Assembly: GCF_004124325.1 (NCBI RefSeq)
Contig: NZ_QBDT01000001.1
Location: 124,001 to 188,000 of the forward strand
DNA length: 64,000 nt
DNA from: Streptomyces sp. L2
Lineage (GTDB): Bacteria > Actinomycetota > Actinomycetes > Streptomycetales > Streptomycetaceae
Reading direction: 5' to 3'
Both the position numbers and the translations under genes were made by a program. Shown piece after piece: positions 22,422 through 31,507 of this stretch; the stretch's first letter is position 1, and each line of letters begins with the position of its first letter. The notes beneath the pieces were generated by a model. The model was not told where the DNA came from. It saw only the letters and a list, made by a program, of their open reading frames with translations, and did not search any database.

Positions 22422-25085
22422 TCAGTCCAGGTCGCGTACCTTGAAGGTGTAGATGCCGCGGCCGTGTGTGGCCGCGTACAGCGTGCGGCCGTCGGGGCTC
22501 GTCTTCAGCTGGAGCACGGCGACCGCCGGGAGGTTGCCGACGCGCTGCCAGTGGGTGCGGCCGGGGGCCCGGTAGACGACGCCGAGGTCGGTGGCGGCGG
22601 CGAGGCCGCCGTTCGCCGTGACGACGGCGGAGTCGGCGGGCACGTCGGGCAGGTTCGCCGAGACGTCCTTCCAGGTGGTGCCGCCGTCGGTGGACTCGAA
22701 GACGTGGCCGACGCCCGCGCCGGGGCCCTCGGTCCAGGCCCGGGAGAAGCCGTTGACCGTGAGGAACACGTGGTCGGCGTTCTTCGGGTCGATGGCGAAG
22801 CCGCTGAGGTAGCGGTTGGGAACGGTGCCGTCGGCGGGCAGGCTGATGTCGTGCCAGCCGGTGCCGTCCGCGTTGCCGACGGCGATGCCGCGGGCGAAGC
22901 CCTGGTTGTTGCAGGGTCCGCACCAGGCCGCGTACACCTTGCCGCCGGAGGCGGCGACGGCGGTCGCGGTGCGGCCCTCGCCGAGGTCGTACAGGCCCTT
23001 CCACTCGGCGCCGCTGCGGATGGCGTAGCCGTGGGTCTGCGCCCAGATGTGGCGGCCGCCGGCGATCCAGGTGGAGCTGTTCTTCATGTCGGCCGCGAGC
23101 GGGGCGATGAAGCGGGCCTCGCTGGTGGCGTTGTCCGGCGGGGCGACGGAGTAGGAGGTCGCCTTGCTCGGGTCGGTGGTCCAGCTGCCGTCGTTGACGG
23201 CGCAGTTCTGGGTGACCTGGACGGCGAGGTAGACGTACTCCTGGGCGATGTCGCACCCGTTGGCGGGGTCGGTGAGGGTGTCGCCGCCGTCACCGCCGAA
23301 GTTGGAGCCCATGATCCTGTCGTTGCTGCGCAGGATGGACTGGCCGTTGTCCTGGAGGCCGCCGGTGACGGACACCCCGCCGTGGTCGAGGTCCTTGCCG
23401 ATGCCGACGGAGTAGTACTGGAGGGTGTCGATGGTGCCGTCGTTGAGGGACGTCCAGTCGGTGGCGTGGCCCTGGGCGTCCTGGGAGCCGTCGACCGGGC
23501 GCTTGTAGGCGCCGCCGTCGTTGCCGACGTACACGTAGGACGTGCCGTGGTAGCGGCCGATGGCGACGCCGTGCTGGTCGGAGTGGGTGGTCGGGTTGCA
23601 GTCGCCGGTCTGCTCGGCCGGGTCGATGCTCCAGCAGGAAAAGCCGAAGTTCCAGTACGGGCCGACGGTGGACCAGGTGCCGCCGCCGTCCTTGGTCTCG
23701 TAGACCTCTTCGAGGCCGGCGTACACGTGCTCGGCGTCGTCCGGGTCGACGGCGAGGAACTGGTTGTACCAGGCCTGGACGCCGGGCATGTAGCCGGGCG
23801 AGTTCAGCGCCGAGTTGTCGGCGGCCAGGCCCTTGTAGTCGGCGATCTTCGTCCAGGGGCCGGTGGGCGAGCCCGACTTGGAGACGAAGATGCCTTCCAG
23901 GCCGCTGTCCGGGTTGGTGTTGAGCTGTTCCGGGGACTCGTCGATCGCGTAGTAGCGGGAGCCGTCGGCGGAGCGGGCGAAGGTCACGTTGCCCACGTTG
24001 TCGGCGTCGGCGGGCAGGTCGCCGAGGCCGCTGGTGATCCGCTTCCAGGTGCCGCCGGACTTGGTGTAGAAGCCGTTGTAGTCGTCGCCGCTGCGCCAAC
24101 CGACGGCCAGGACCACCTTGGAGGGGTCCTGGGGGTCGATGGCGATGTCGTTGGCGATGTTCTTGTACGGCGCGTCGGGGTCGCCCGCCTTGGAACCGCC
24201 GGGCAGGAAGTCGGGGTTGGGGGCGAACTCCAGTTTCCAGTGGCCGCCGAGCCGCTTCGTGGAGTGGCTCCACACGCCCTTGCTGGTGGCCGCCCACACC
24301 TTGCCGCCGCCGAAGCGCAGCTCGTGGATGGTGGTGCTCTCCAGTTCGTCGCCGCCGACCCGGCGGCGGGCGGAGAACGTGCCGTGGTGCGGGTGGGCGA
24401 GGACGTAGACGCCGCTGCCGAGGTAGGCGTCCGAGTTGGTCGACGCCTCGCCGGTGCCGAGCCAGAGGCGGCCGCCGCCGTCGACGGCGAGGGCCCCGGT
24501 GGACTGCGAGGGCAGCCGGTCGCTGATCGGCGTCCAGTGGCCGCCGCCGGTGCGCGAGCGCCACACGCCGCCGCCGGCGCTGCCCGCGTACACGTAGCCG
24601 TCGTCGTCGGCGGCCATGGCGGCCATGCGTCCGGTCACATAGCCGGAGCCGCCGCTGGAGTTGGAGTCGAAGTCGCGGTAGCGCGGGTCGTCCGAGTTGT
24701 ACGGCAGGTCGGTGACGTTGCGCCAGTGGCCGCCCGTGTCCCGCAGGTTCTGGAGGCTGTTCCAGGCTGCTCCGTACGCGCCGGGGGCGACGACGCCCGG
24801 GGAGGTGCGGGCCTCGGCGTACTGGTCCGCGCCCTCCGCGATCTCGTCCGCCTCGTTGCCGCCGTCGTCGTCCTCGGCCTGCGCGAGGGGCGCCTTGGAG
24901 GAGGCGGCTCCCACCGTGTGCACGCGTTCCTTGGCAAGCTGGGCGAGGGTGCGGGGCCCGAACGGGCTGCCGCCGCCGTGGCCGGCGGCGGAGGCGGAGG
25001 CGGACGGGGGGATGGTGACGAGAGCGGCGGACGCGGTGAGTGCGCAGAGCGTGAACCATCGTCTTCTGTGGGCGGGCAGGGACAC
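22422..25085 (-). CDS. Secreted BNR/sialidase-fold repeat protein
   Basis: This 887-residue exported protein starts at GTG 25085 behind AGGAGG. The signal peptide runs to about residue 35 (FTLCALTASAALVTIPPSAS). The rest is multi-bladed beta-propeller with Asp-box/BNR-type motifs such as STDGGTTWKDVS, TKDGGGTWSTVG, SRTGGGHWTPIS and KSGGTWKRI, resembling VPS10/sortilin-like and sialidase-fold proteins. Cysteines cluster late (CWSIDPAEQTGDC, AWCGPC). A catalytic sialidase triad is not evident, so a binding or other hydrolase role is possible. It is monocistronic. Confidence 0.85.
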   Translation of the reverse strand: MSLPAHRRRWFTLCALTASAALVTIPPSASASAAGHGGGSPFGPRTLAQLAKERVHTVGAASSKAPLAQAEDDDGGNEADEIAEGADQYAEARTSPGVVAPGAYGAAWNSLQNLRDTGGHWRNVTDLPYNSDDPRYRDFDSNSSGGSGYVTGRMAAMAADDDGYVYAGSAGGGVWRSRTGGGHWTPISDRLPSQSTGALAVDGGGRLWLGTGEASTNSDAYLGSGVYVLAHPHHGTFSARRRVGGDELESTTIHELRFGGGKVWAATSKGVWSHSTKRLGGHWKLEFAPNPDFLPGGSKAGDPDAPYKNIANDIAIDPQDPSKVVLAVGWRSGDDYNGFYTKSGGTWKRITSGLGDLPADADNVGNVTFARSADGSRYYAIDESPEQLNTNPDSGLEGIFVSKSGSPTGPWTKIADYKGLAADNSALNSPGYMPGVQAWYNQFLAVDPDDAEHVYAGLEEVYETKDGGGTWSTVGPYWNFGFSCWSIDPAEQTGDCNPTTHSDQHGVAIGRYHGTSYVYVGNDGGAYKRPVDGSQDAQGHATDWTSLNDGTIDTLQYYSVGIGKDLDHGGVSVTGGLQDNGQSILRSNDRIMGSNFGGDGGDTLTDPANGCDIAQEYVYLAVQVTQNCAVNDGSWTTDPSKATSYSVAPPDNATSEARFIAPLAADMKNSSTWIAGGRHIWAQTHGYAIRSGAEWKGLYDLGEGRTATAVAASGGKVYAAWCGPCNNQGFARGIAVGNADGTGWHDISLPADGTVPNRYLSGFAIDPKNADHVFLTVNGFSRAWTEGPGAGVGHVFESTDGGTTWKDVSANLPDVPADSAVVTANGGLAAATDLGVVYRAPGRTHWQRVGNLPAVAVLQLKTSPDGRTLYAATHGRGIYTFKVRDLD

Positions 25086-25218
25086 CTCAGGCCTCCTGGG
25101 AGGGCATCGACAGTGCGACGCAGGAGACCTGATCACGCGAACGGGAGTAGGTCCAGCATTTGGGACACTCTTGACGAGAACCTGCCACAAATGAGCTCTA
25201 GGGCACGGATACGCGGGT

Positions 25219-26304
25219 TCAGGCGCGGCCTCGGGTGCGCAACCGGCCCGCCGTACGCAGCAGTTGATCGGCCGGTTCGCGCAGCCGGGGGTGGGCCAGC
25301 ACCGTGTTGCGCAGGCCGCGCACGGGCCTGCGCCACATCCGCTGGGCCAGGGCGACCGGGTGGGCGCGGGCGGCGAAGCCCTCGCCGACGCGCAGTTCCC
25401 GGGTCTTCAGCCAGTCCTTGTACTCCTTGTCGCCCCGCCCGAGGTCGACGAGCGTGACCCCGTTGCGGGCGGCCGCCTCGGCGGTCCGCAGGTGCATCAT
25501 CAGGCCGGGCGAGTAGGAGGGCAGGCCCGGGTCGTAGGCGGTGAACCAGGCTGCCAGCACCGTGCTCGACCGGGGTCCGAAGTGGGCCGCCACCGGCCGG
25601 TCGCCCGCGTACAGCACGGACAGCACGCCGGTGAAGTGCTCCTCGCGCACCCGGAACAGATGGTCCACCAGGTCGACGATCCACGGGCGGGAGAACCGGT
25701 CCATGCGGCCCGTCCTGCGGTACTGCGCGGACTTCCACCGCATCAGGGTGCGCAGCACCCGCGGGTCCCGTTCGTCGAACTCGAACCGCACCTCGCCGAT
25801 GTCACGCCCCAGCCGGCGCTCCTTCTGCAGGGTCTTGCGGGCCAGCCCCGGATAGGTGCCGCGCAGCCATTCCGCGTAAGCGCCGTCACCCGGTTTGACG
25901 TCGATCACCGGGGAGGCGAAGGTGCCCGTGACGTGCGGCGCGAACGGCCGCTGCTCCTGGACGAGGTGGTCGAACTCGAAGATGCTGAGCCCGCACGCGC
26001 GCAGCAGGTCCCCGGTGTCCCAGGTGACCCCGGGCCGGTGCACGAGGGCCTGGCAGTCGGAGAGGCCGAGTCCGACGGCCCGGCCGGTGCCGACGGGGGT
26101 GCGCTCGTACGGCAGGAAGCCCACCGCCTCCCCGCCCTCGTGCAGCACCGCCACCCGCGCCCCGCGCCGGGACCGGGCGACGCCCGCGGCGAACTCCGGG
26201 GCCAGGAACGGGTTGGCGTACTCGGGCGACTCGTCCATCGCCCGGTGCCAGGCGGCCCGGAGATCGGGTGTCAGGTCGCCGGGTCTGTGGATGGTGATCT
26301 CCAC
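25219..26304 (-). CDS. GNAT-fold acetyltransferase, BcsL/FemAB-like
   Basis: This 361-residue cytoplasmic protein belongs to the acetyltransferase_6 group (cellulose-synthesis acetyltransferase/FemAB-like). Signals are GEAVGFLPYERTPVGTGRAVG in the first half, LARKTLQKERRLGRD near 160, and the late GNAT signature VTLVDLGRGDKEYKDWLK. Relatives modify exopolysaccharides or peptidoglycan precursors; the substrate is unknown. GTG 26304 begins at the conserved VEITIHRPGDLTPD. The Shine-Dalgarno is weak, and an ATG at 26355 is an alternative. Confidence 0.82.
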   Translation of the reverse strand: MEITIHRPGDLTPDLRAAWHRAMDESPEYANPFLAPEFAAGVARSRRGARVAVLHEGGEAVGFLPYERTPVGTGRAVGLGLSDCQALVHRPGVTWDTGDLLRACGLSIFEFDHLVQEQRPFAPHVTGTFASPVIDVKPGDGAYAEWLRGTYPGLARKTLQKERRLGRDIGEVRFEFDERDPRVLRTLMRWKSAQYRRTGRMDRFSRPWIVDLVDHLFRVREEHFTGVLSVLYAGDRPVAAHFGPRSSTVLAAWFTAYDPGLPSYSPGLMMHLRTAEAAARNGVTLVDLGRGDKEYKDWLKTRELRVGEGFAARAHPVALAQRMWRRPVRGLRNTVLAHPRLREPADQLLRTAGRLRTRGRA

Positions 26305-26708
26305 GTCAGCTCGACCGCCCTTCCGTGACCGGAGCCGGTGAGGTGTGTGGATCATGGCTGCTGGCTCGCATGGCGACCGCTCCCCCCATGACGCGCCGGG
26401 CGCGTCCTGCCCTTCGCTGACTGTCTGTCCCCTCCGTGCGTCCGCGCCGCGCGGTCCTCCCCGACCGGGACGTCCGAACCGTACTGCAAGGGGCTCAAAC
26501 GTCGCGAAACAGTACGCACGCTGTCAAGGGTGCCTCAGACGGCGGAAGATCCGCCACGGTTTCCACCGAGCCGGGAGGAAGTTTGACCTGCCCGTGGCGC
26601 GTTCCCGCCCGTCGGCCCCGGACCGGCCGGTCCGCGCTGGCACACTGCCTCGCGGCACCCGGCGCAGGCCGCCGGTGCGACCGTGGCCCTGATGAAAGGC
26701 GGTACCCC
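26305..26708. other. Divergent non-coding region with a 16-bp palindrome
   Basis: No gene is supported in these 404 bp between the divergent GNAT-like and thioesterase genes. A perfect 16-bp palindrome, CGGACCGGCCGGTCCG, lies at 26619-26634, and a TTGACC hexamer about 36 bp before it. The palindrome could be an operator for the thioesterase gene; no regulator gene is adjacent. Confidence 0.4.
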
Positions 26709-27137
26709 ATGTCCCCCTCCGAGCAGGCCGCCCCGGCTCCCGCCGAGCTGCTGGCCGCGATGCCGTTCGCGGGCGCGCTCGGCATCGAGCTGCACGAGGC
26801 CACGGCCGGGCGCGCCGTCGGCTCGCTCGCCTGGTCGCCGGACACGTGCACGGTGGGCGGCGCGCTGCACGGCGGGGCGCTGATGGCGCTGGCCGACAGC
26901 GTCGGGGCGGTGTGCGCCTACCTGAACCTGCCCGAAGGGGCGTCGGGGACCTCGACGGTGGAGTCCAAGACCAACTTCCTGCGGGCGGTCACCGCGGGGC
27001 GCGTGCACGCCACCGCCCGGCCGCTGCACGTCGGGGGCACCCTGCTGGTGGTGCAGACCGATCTGCGCGACGACCGGGACCGGCTGGTCGGGCAGACCAC
27101 GCAGACGCAGATCGTGCTCAGGAAGAACGCCGGCTGA
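26709..27137 (+). CDS. PaaI-type hotdog-fold thioesterase
   Basis: This 142-residue hotdog-fold thioesterase would hydrolyse acyl-CoA or aryl-CoA thioesters. The family core is visible as VGGALHGGALMALADSVGAV (around 56-75), where Gly and the following Asp form the active site, and TNFLRAVTAGRVHATARPLH, which pairs across the dimer. ATG 26709 is preceded by AAAGGCGG. It stands alone upstream of the GH31 gene. The substrate cannot be set from sequence. Confidence 0.88.
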   Translation: MSPSEQAAPAPAELLAAMPFAGALGIELHEATAGRAVGSLAWSPDTCTVGGALHGGALMALADSVGAVCAYLNLPEGASGTSTVESKTNFLRAVTAGRVHATARPLHVGGTLLVVQTDLRDDRDRLVGQTTQTQIVLRKNAG

Positions 27138-27218
27138 CGGCACCGGAGTTCGGGCCGGTCTCCGCCACGGGGCGGGGGCCGGCCTTCGTCGTGCCCCGGA
27201 GTGAACCCGCTCGCGGTA

Positions 27219-27302
27219 TTGACATGAACCTGCACTAGCAACGAGTCTTCGTGCGTGAAGTTGCTCGAATGATGCTCATTTCGCGCGCATCCGCGCAGCA
27301 AC
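27219..27302 (+). promoter_or_regulatory. Probable promoter/operator region of the GH31 gene
   Basis: A good -35 hexamer, TTGACA, is at 27219-27224. Three GCAAC-type half-sites follow: GCAAC 27238-27242, GTTGC 27260-27264 and GCAAC 27298-27302. The first two are inverted and 22 bp apart. This AT-richer stretch is where a LacI- or ROK-type sugar repressor would bind, but no -10 box at standard spacing was found. Confidence 0.3.
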
Positions 27303-27332
27303 AGCACGCAGGCAGAAGCGAGAACTGGTGCG

Positions 27333-29987
27333 ATGGGAGCTGTTTCCGCCGTGCGAAGAATCCGACACCGTGTGCCGTGGCCGGCCTGGGTCCCCCTGGG
27401 GCTGGCGACCGCCCTGGCCGGGACCGTGCTCGCCGTCCCGGCCCCCCGGGCGGCCGCCGCCACCGAGACCGGCGGCACCCTGGACGCCGCGCACAGCAGC
27501 GTCAGCTGGCAGAGCCCGGTCTACGCCAAGGGCACCGGCGGCGGCACCGAGAGCTGTCCGGCCGCCGCCGACGACCCCGACGACAAGGTCTGCGACCGCT
27601 TCGACCTGACCGTCTCGGTGCCGAAGGGCTACTGGGACGACAACCCCGAGGGCGGCGTCCCGCTGTCCGTCAAGTGGGAGAAGCCCTCGGACGACTTCGA
27701 CCTGTACGTGTACGACGACCAGGGCAAGCAGGTGGCCTCCAGCGCGGGCACCGCCGACCCCGAGGCCACGGTGATCCCGCGGGCGTCGGGGACGTACCAC
27801 GTGCTGGTCGTGCCGTACGACGTGCACGACAACTCGTTCACGGGCACCGCCTACCTGCCCGCGACCGAGGACGCCGGCGACCTGACCTCCTTCTCTGGCG
27901 GCGACGGCAGCTACACGATCCGGGCGGGCGAGCTCATGGCCCGCGCCGACTTCCTCACCGACGGCCGGCTGCGCCTGCAGGCCGATCCGTCGGGCTCGCT
28001 GAGCGACCCGGCGGGCACGGCCATCGTGCGCGAGCAGCAGGCCCGGGAGCGGCACACCTCGTCCTTCGACGCGGGCGACTACTACGGCGTCCGGACGCCG
28101 AAGGCCGTATTGCGCGTGTACAAGAAGCCGCTGCGGTTCGGTCTGTACAAGCCCGACAACCGCACCCGGATCTGGCAGGAGGACAAGCCGCTGCGCTGGT
28201 CCACCGGCGGGATGCGGCAGAGCCTCGACCGGGGCGCCGACGAGCAGTTCTTCGGCGGCGGCGAGCAGAACGGCAGCTTCTCGCACCGCGACCGGACGAT
28301 GTACGTGTCCAACAGCTTCGACTGGAACGAGGGCGGCTACAACAACTCCCAGCCGTTCTACCTCTCCAGCGCGGGCTACGGCGTCTTCCGCAACACGTTC
28401 GCACCCGGCGTCTACACCTTCGGCGACCCGGTGACCACCGGCCAGCAGGAACGGCGCCTGGACGCCTACTACTTCCTCGGCGACGCCAAGCAGGTCATCG
28501 GCGAGTACACGGCGCTGGTCGGCAAGCCGTTCATGCCGCCGGTGTACGGCCTGGAGCCGGGCGACTCCGACTGCTACCTGCACAACGCCAACCGGGGCGA
28601 GCGGCACACCCTGGACGCGCTGAAGGTCGCCGACGGCTACACCGAGCACCAGATGCCGCTCGGCTGGATGCTGGTCAACGACGGCTACGGCTGCGGCTAC
28701 GAGAACCTGGAGCAGACCGCCAAGGGCCTTCAGGACCACCACGCCCAGCTCGGCCTGTGGACCCAGGACGGCATCGACAAGCTCGCCGACCAGGTCAAGG
28801 CGGGGCAGCGGGTGGCGAAGCTGGACGTGGCCTGGGTCGGCAACGGCTACAAGTTCGCGCTGGACGCCTGCGACGCGGCGAAGAAGGGCATCGAGGACAA
28901 CAGCGACGCCCGCGGTTTCGTGTGGCTGCCGGTGTCCTGGGCGGGCGCCCAGCGCTGCGGGGTGATGTGGAGCGGCGACCAGAAGCTGTCCTGGGACTAC
29001 ATCCGCTGGCAGATCCCGACGTACGCCGGGGCCACCATGTCCGGCATCGCGTACGACACCGGTGACGTGGGCAGCATCTACCGCCACGATCCGAAGATGT
29101 ACGCGCGCGACCTGCAGTGGAAGGCGTTCCTGCCGGCCATCATGACCATGGACGGCTGGGCGACGGACATCAGCACGGGCAAGCCCGCCGACCAGCAGCC
29201 CTGGCTGGACGGGGAGCCGTACACCTCGATCAACCGCACGTACCTCCAGCTGAAGGAGCGGCTGCTGCCGTACATGTACACGCTGTCGGCCCAGGCGGCG
29301 AAGACGGGGGTGGGCGCGGTGCGCCCGCTGTGGCTGGAGTACCCGCACGACCCGAACACGCTGGGACCGGACGCCAAGTACGAGTTCCTGTCGGGCAAGG
29401 ACTTCCTGGTGGCACCGGTGTACCAGGACTCCGACACCCGCGACGGCATCTACCTGCCGAAGGGCACCTGGACCGACTACTGGACCGGCCGCACCTACCA
29501 GGGGCCCACCACGGTCAACGGCTACCACGCACCGCTGGACACCCTCCCGCTGTTCGTGCGCGAGGGCGCGGTCGTGCCCATGTGGCCGAAGGGCACGACG
29601 AGCTGGCAGACCCGCGACCGGCACGAGCTGGACTGGGACCTGTACCCGGCGCCGCACGGCACCAGCCACTACACGCTGTACGAGGACGACGGGGTGACCC
29701 GTGCCTTCGCCAAGGGGGCCCACTCCACGCAGCGGGTGTCGGTGCACGCCGCCCACCGGACGACGACCGTCTCGGTGGGGGCCGCCAAGGGCGACTACAC
29801 GGGCAAGGTGGACGCACGGACGTACACCTTCACCGTGCACGGCGCCTCCGCGCCCGCGCGGGTCCTGGTGAACGGCCGTCAGCTGCCCGCGTCCGCCTGG
29901 TCGTACGACCCCGGCACCCGGGTGACGACCGTCCGCACCCCGAGTCTGCCGCTGGGGCACGGCTTCACCGTGCGGCTCGTCGGCTGA
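27333..29987 (+). CDS. Secreted GH31 alpha-glycosidase
   Basis: This 884-residue exported glycoside hydrolase of family 31 cleaves alpha-glucosidic or alpha-xylosidic bonds with retention. The signal peptide ends about residue 43 (PAPRAAAA). An N-terminal beta-rich domain precedes the (beta/alpha)8 barrel. The nucleophile is D498 in KLDVAWVGNG and the likely acid/base is D549 in WSGDQKLSWDY. QFFGGGEQNG and AYYFLGDAKQVIGEYTALVG are typical of the fold. C-terminal beta domains run from about 700. The Shine-Dalgarno before ATG 27333 is weak. It starts a block of secreted polymer-degrading genes. Confidence 0.92.
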   Translation: MGAVSAVRRIRHRVPWPAWVPLGLATALAGTVLAVPAPRAAAATETGGTLDAAHSSVSWQSPVYAKGTGGGTESCPAAADDPDDKVCDRFDLTVSVPKGYWDDNPEGGVPLSVKWEKPSDDFDLYVYDDQGKQVASSAGTADPEATVIPRASGTYHVLVVPYDVHDNSFTGTAYLPATEDAGDLTSFSGGDGSYTIRAGELMARADFLTDGRLRLQADPSGSLSDPAGTAIVREQQARERHTSSFDAGDYYGVRTPKAVLRVYKKPLRFGLYKPDNRTRIWQEDKPLRWSTGGMRQSLDRGADEQFFGGGEQNGSFSHRDRTMYVSNSFDWNEGGYNNSQPFYLSSAGYGVFRNTFAPGVYTFGDPVTTGQQERRLDAYYFLGDAKQVIGEYTALVGKPFMPPVYGLEPGDSDCYLHNANRGERHTLDALKVADGYTEHQMPLGWMLVNDGYGCGYENLEQTAKGLQDHHAQLGLWTQDGIDKLADQVKAGQRVAKLDVAWVGNGYKFALDACDAAKKGIEDNSDARGFVWLPVSWAGAQRCGVMWSGDQKLSWDYIRWQIPTYAGATMSGIAYDTGDVGSIYRHDPKMYARDLQWKAFLPAIMTMDGWATDISTGKPADQQPWLDGEPYTSINRTYLQLKERLLPYMYTLSAQAAKTGVGAVRPLWLEYPHDPNTLGPDAKYEFLSGKDFLVAPVYQDSDTRDGIYLPKGTWTDYWTGRTYQGPTTVNGYHAPLDTLPLFVREGAVVPMWPKGTTSWQTRDRHELDWDLYPAPHGTSHYTLYEDDGVTRAFAKGAHSTQRVSVHAAHRTTTVSVGAAKGDYTGKVDARTYTFTVHGASAPARVLVNGRQLPASAWSYDPGTRVTTVRTPSLPLGHGFTVRLVG

Positions 29988-30068
29988 GGACCGGTGCCCG
30001 CGTCCCGCTCGGGGCGCGGGCACCGTCGTCTCCGGCGAGACAGCCGGACCTTGGGTAAAGATTTCGTA

Positions 30069-30103
30069 TGGTCTAGTCCAAAGTGGAATTTGGTCTAGTC
30101 CAA
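30069..30103 (+). promoter_or_regulatory. Paired chitinase direct repeats (DasR-type sites)
   Basis: Two direct repeats of TGGTCTAGTCCAA start at 30069 and 30091, exactly 22 bp (two helical turns) apart, 73 bp before the chitinase start. Paired 12-bp repeats of this type are known in Streptomyces chitinase promoters, and the TGGTCTAGACCA-like core is the DasR operator (dre). This predicts N-acetylglucosamine-linked control of the downstream gene. Confidence 0.85.
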
Positions 30104-30175
30104 CTTATTGACGTGGCCTCAACACCTCCCGGAGGCTGGGGTTCCTCCCCACCCCACCTCTCCAGGAGGCACGCA

Positions 30176-31399
30176 GTGAGACGTCTTCACGCATGTCTGA
30201 GCGCGGCGGCGGCCGTCGGACTCGCCGCCGCGGGCACGACCGCGTTCGTCGCGGGAACGGCCTCGGGCGCGACCACCACCGCACTGAGCAACCGCTGGTA
30301 CGCGGCCGCCCCGTATCTGATGCCGCTCGACAACGACCCGCCGTCCGCGTCCGCGATCATGGACGCCACCGGCCTCAAGGCGTTCCAGCTGGCCTTCATC
30401 CTGGCCCCCAACGGCGGCGGCTGCTCCCCGACCTGGGGCGGCACGGCCTCGGTCTCCTCGGACACGGCCGTGAAGTCGGTGATCGACACGATCCGCGCGA
30501 AGGGCGGCGACGTGTCGGTCTCCATCGGCGGGTACGGCGGCACCAAGCTCGGCCAGGCCTGCTCGGACGCGGCGGCCACCGCGGCGGCGTACCAGCAGGT
30601 CATCACCAAGTACGGGCTGCACGCCATCGACTTCGACCTGGAGGAGCCGGAGTACGAGAACACGGCCGCGATCAAGAACGAGATCGGCGCGGCGAAGATC
30701 CTCCAGCAGAACAACCCGGGCCTGTACGTGTCGGTGACGACGGCCGGGACCGCGGACGGCACCGGCTGGTTCGGCAAGCAGATGCTGCTGGAGGCCAAGT
30801 CGCAGGGGTTCACCCCGAACAACTTCTCCATCATGCCGTTCGACGGCGGTTTCAACGGGGCGGCGAGCCAGACCGGCGCCCTGACCAAGTTCAACGGGAT
30901 CCTGCAGTCCACGTTCGGCTGGAACGAGGCCACCGCCTACGCCCACGAGGGCTTCTCCGGCATGAACGGCCGCAGCGACACGGGCGAGTACTTCACGCAG
31001 GCCGACTTCCAGACGGTGCTGGACTACGCGACGAGCCACAACATGGACCGGTTCACGTTCTGGTCGCTGAACCGCGACCGGCAGTGCAGTCCGCCCGACA
31101 ATGGCGGCCGCACGTCCGGGACCTGCTCCAGCGTGGCGCAGAACTCCTGGGACTTCGCCAAGTACTCGGTGAAGTTCGCCGGCGCGACCCCGCCCACCAC
31201 GCCGCCCTCCACGTCGCCCACCCCGACACCGACCCCGCCGGGCACCTCCTGCGACTCCGCCTGGAACTCCTCCGCGGTGTACACGCAGGGCGACGAGGTC
31301 TCCTACGGCGGGCACAACTGGAAGGCCAAGTGGTGGACCCAGAACGAGACGCCGGGCGCCTCGCAGTGGGGGCCCTGGGAAGACGAGGGAGCCTGCTGA
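30176..31399 (+). CDS. Secreted GH18 chitinase with C-terminal CBM5/12
   Basis: This 407-residue exported chitinase starts at GTG 30176 with AGGAGG 6 bases upstream. The Sec signal runs to about residue 31. The GH18 catalytic motif at 149-156 reads HAIDFDLE: the DxDxE core with general acid E156 is intact, but the first Asp of the usual DxxDxDxE is His149. After a Pro/Thr linker (about 340-358), residues 359-407 are a chitin-binding module of family 5/12 with the AKWWTQNE signature. It is probably DasR-controlled through the two upstream boxes and secreted to degrade insoluble chitin. Confidence 0.95.
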   Translation: MRRLHACLSAAAAVGLAAAGTTAFVAGTASGATTTALSNRWYAAAPYLMPLDNDPPSASAIMDATGLKAFQLAFILAPNGGGCSPTWGGTASVSSDTAVKSVIDTIRAKGGDVSVSIGGYGGTKLGQACSDAAATAAAYQQVITKYGLHAIDFDLEEPEYENTAAIKNEIGAAKILQQNNPGLYVSVTTAGTADGTGWFGKQMLLEAKSQGFTPNNFSIMPFDGGFNGAASQTGALTKFNGILQSTFGWNEATAYAHEGFSGMNGRSDTGEYFTQADFQTVLDYATSHNMDRFTFWSLNRDRQCSPPDNGGRTSGTCSSVAQNSWDFAKYSVKFAGATPPTTPPSTSPTPTPTPPGTSCDSAWNSSAVYTQGDEVSYGGHNWKAKWWTQNETPGASQWGPWEDEGAC

Positions 31400-31404
31400 C
31401 CCTC

Positions 31405-31433
31405 TTGACGTGTCTGGTTCAGACCTTTAACTT
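31405..31433 (+). promoter_or_regulatory. Promoter with internal operator for the alginate lyase gene
   Basis: TTGACG (31405-31410) and TAACTT (31428-31433) are separated by 17 nt, a standard vegetative sigma promoter. Inside the spacer is an inverted repeat GTCTG-GTT-CAGAC (31412-31424), ideally placed for a repressor that blocks RNA polymerase. The regulator is not identified. Confidence 0.65.
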
Positions 31434-31452
31434 CTCGGGTCATCGGTGACCA

Positions 31453-31489
31453 AGGATGCGTTCAGTGTTCACATCACTGAACGCATCCT
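31453..31489 (+). promoter_or_regulatory. 15-bp leader hairpin upstream of the alginate lyase
   Basis: AGGATGCGTTCAGTG at 31453-31467 is perfectly complementary to 31475-31489, with a 7-nt loop. It ends 18 nt before the lyase ATG, immediately before the GAAGGGA ribosome-binding site. There is no T-tract, and its position suggests an operator or mRNA leader structure. Termination of chitinase mRNA is an alternative. Confidence 0.7.
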
Positions 31490-31507
31490 CGACGAAGGGA
31501 CCCCCAC

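Noticed and set aside
22416..25457. A 1013-codon plus-strand frame
   Set aside because: It is the antisense shadow of the BNR-repeat protein and shows only Val/Gly/Asp bias.
31453..31489. Intrinsic terminator of the chitinase gene
   Set aside because: It lacks a T-tract, is 54 nt past the stop and lies beyond the next promoter; a leader role fits better, though partial termination is not excluded.
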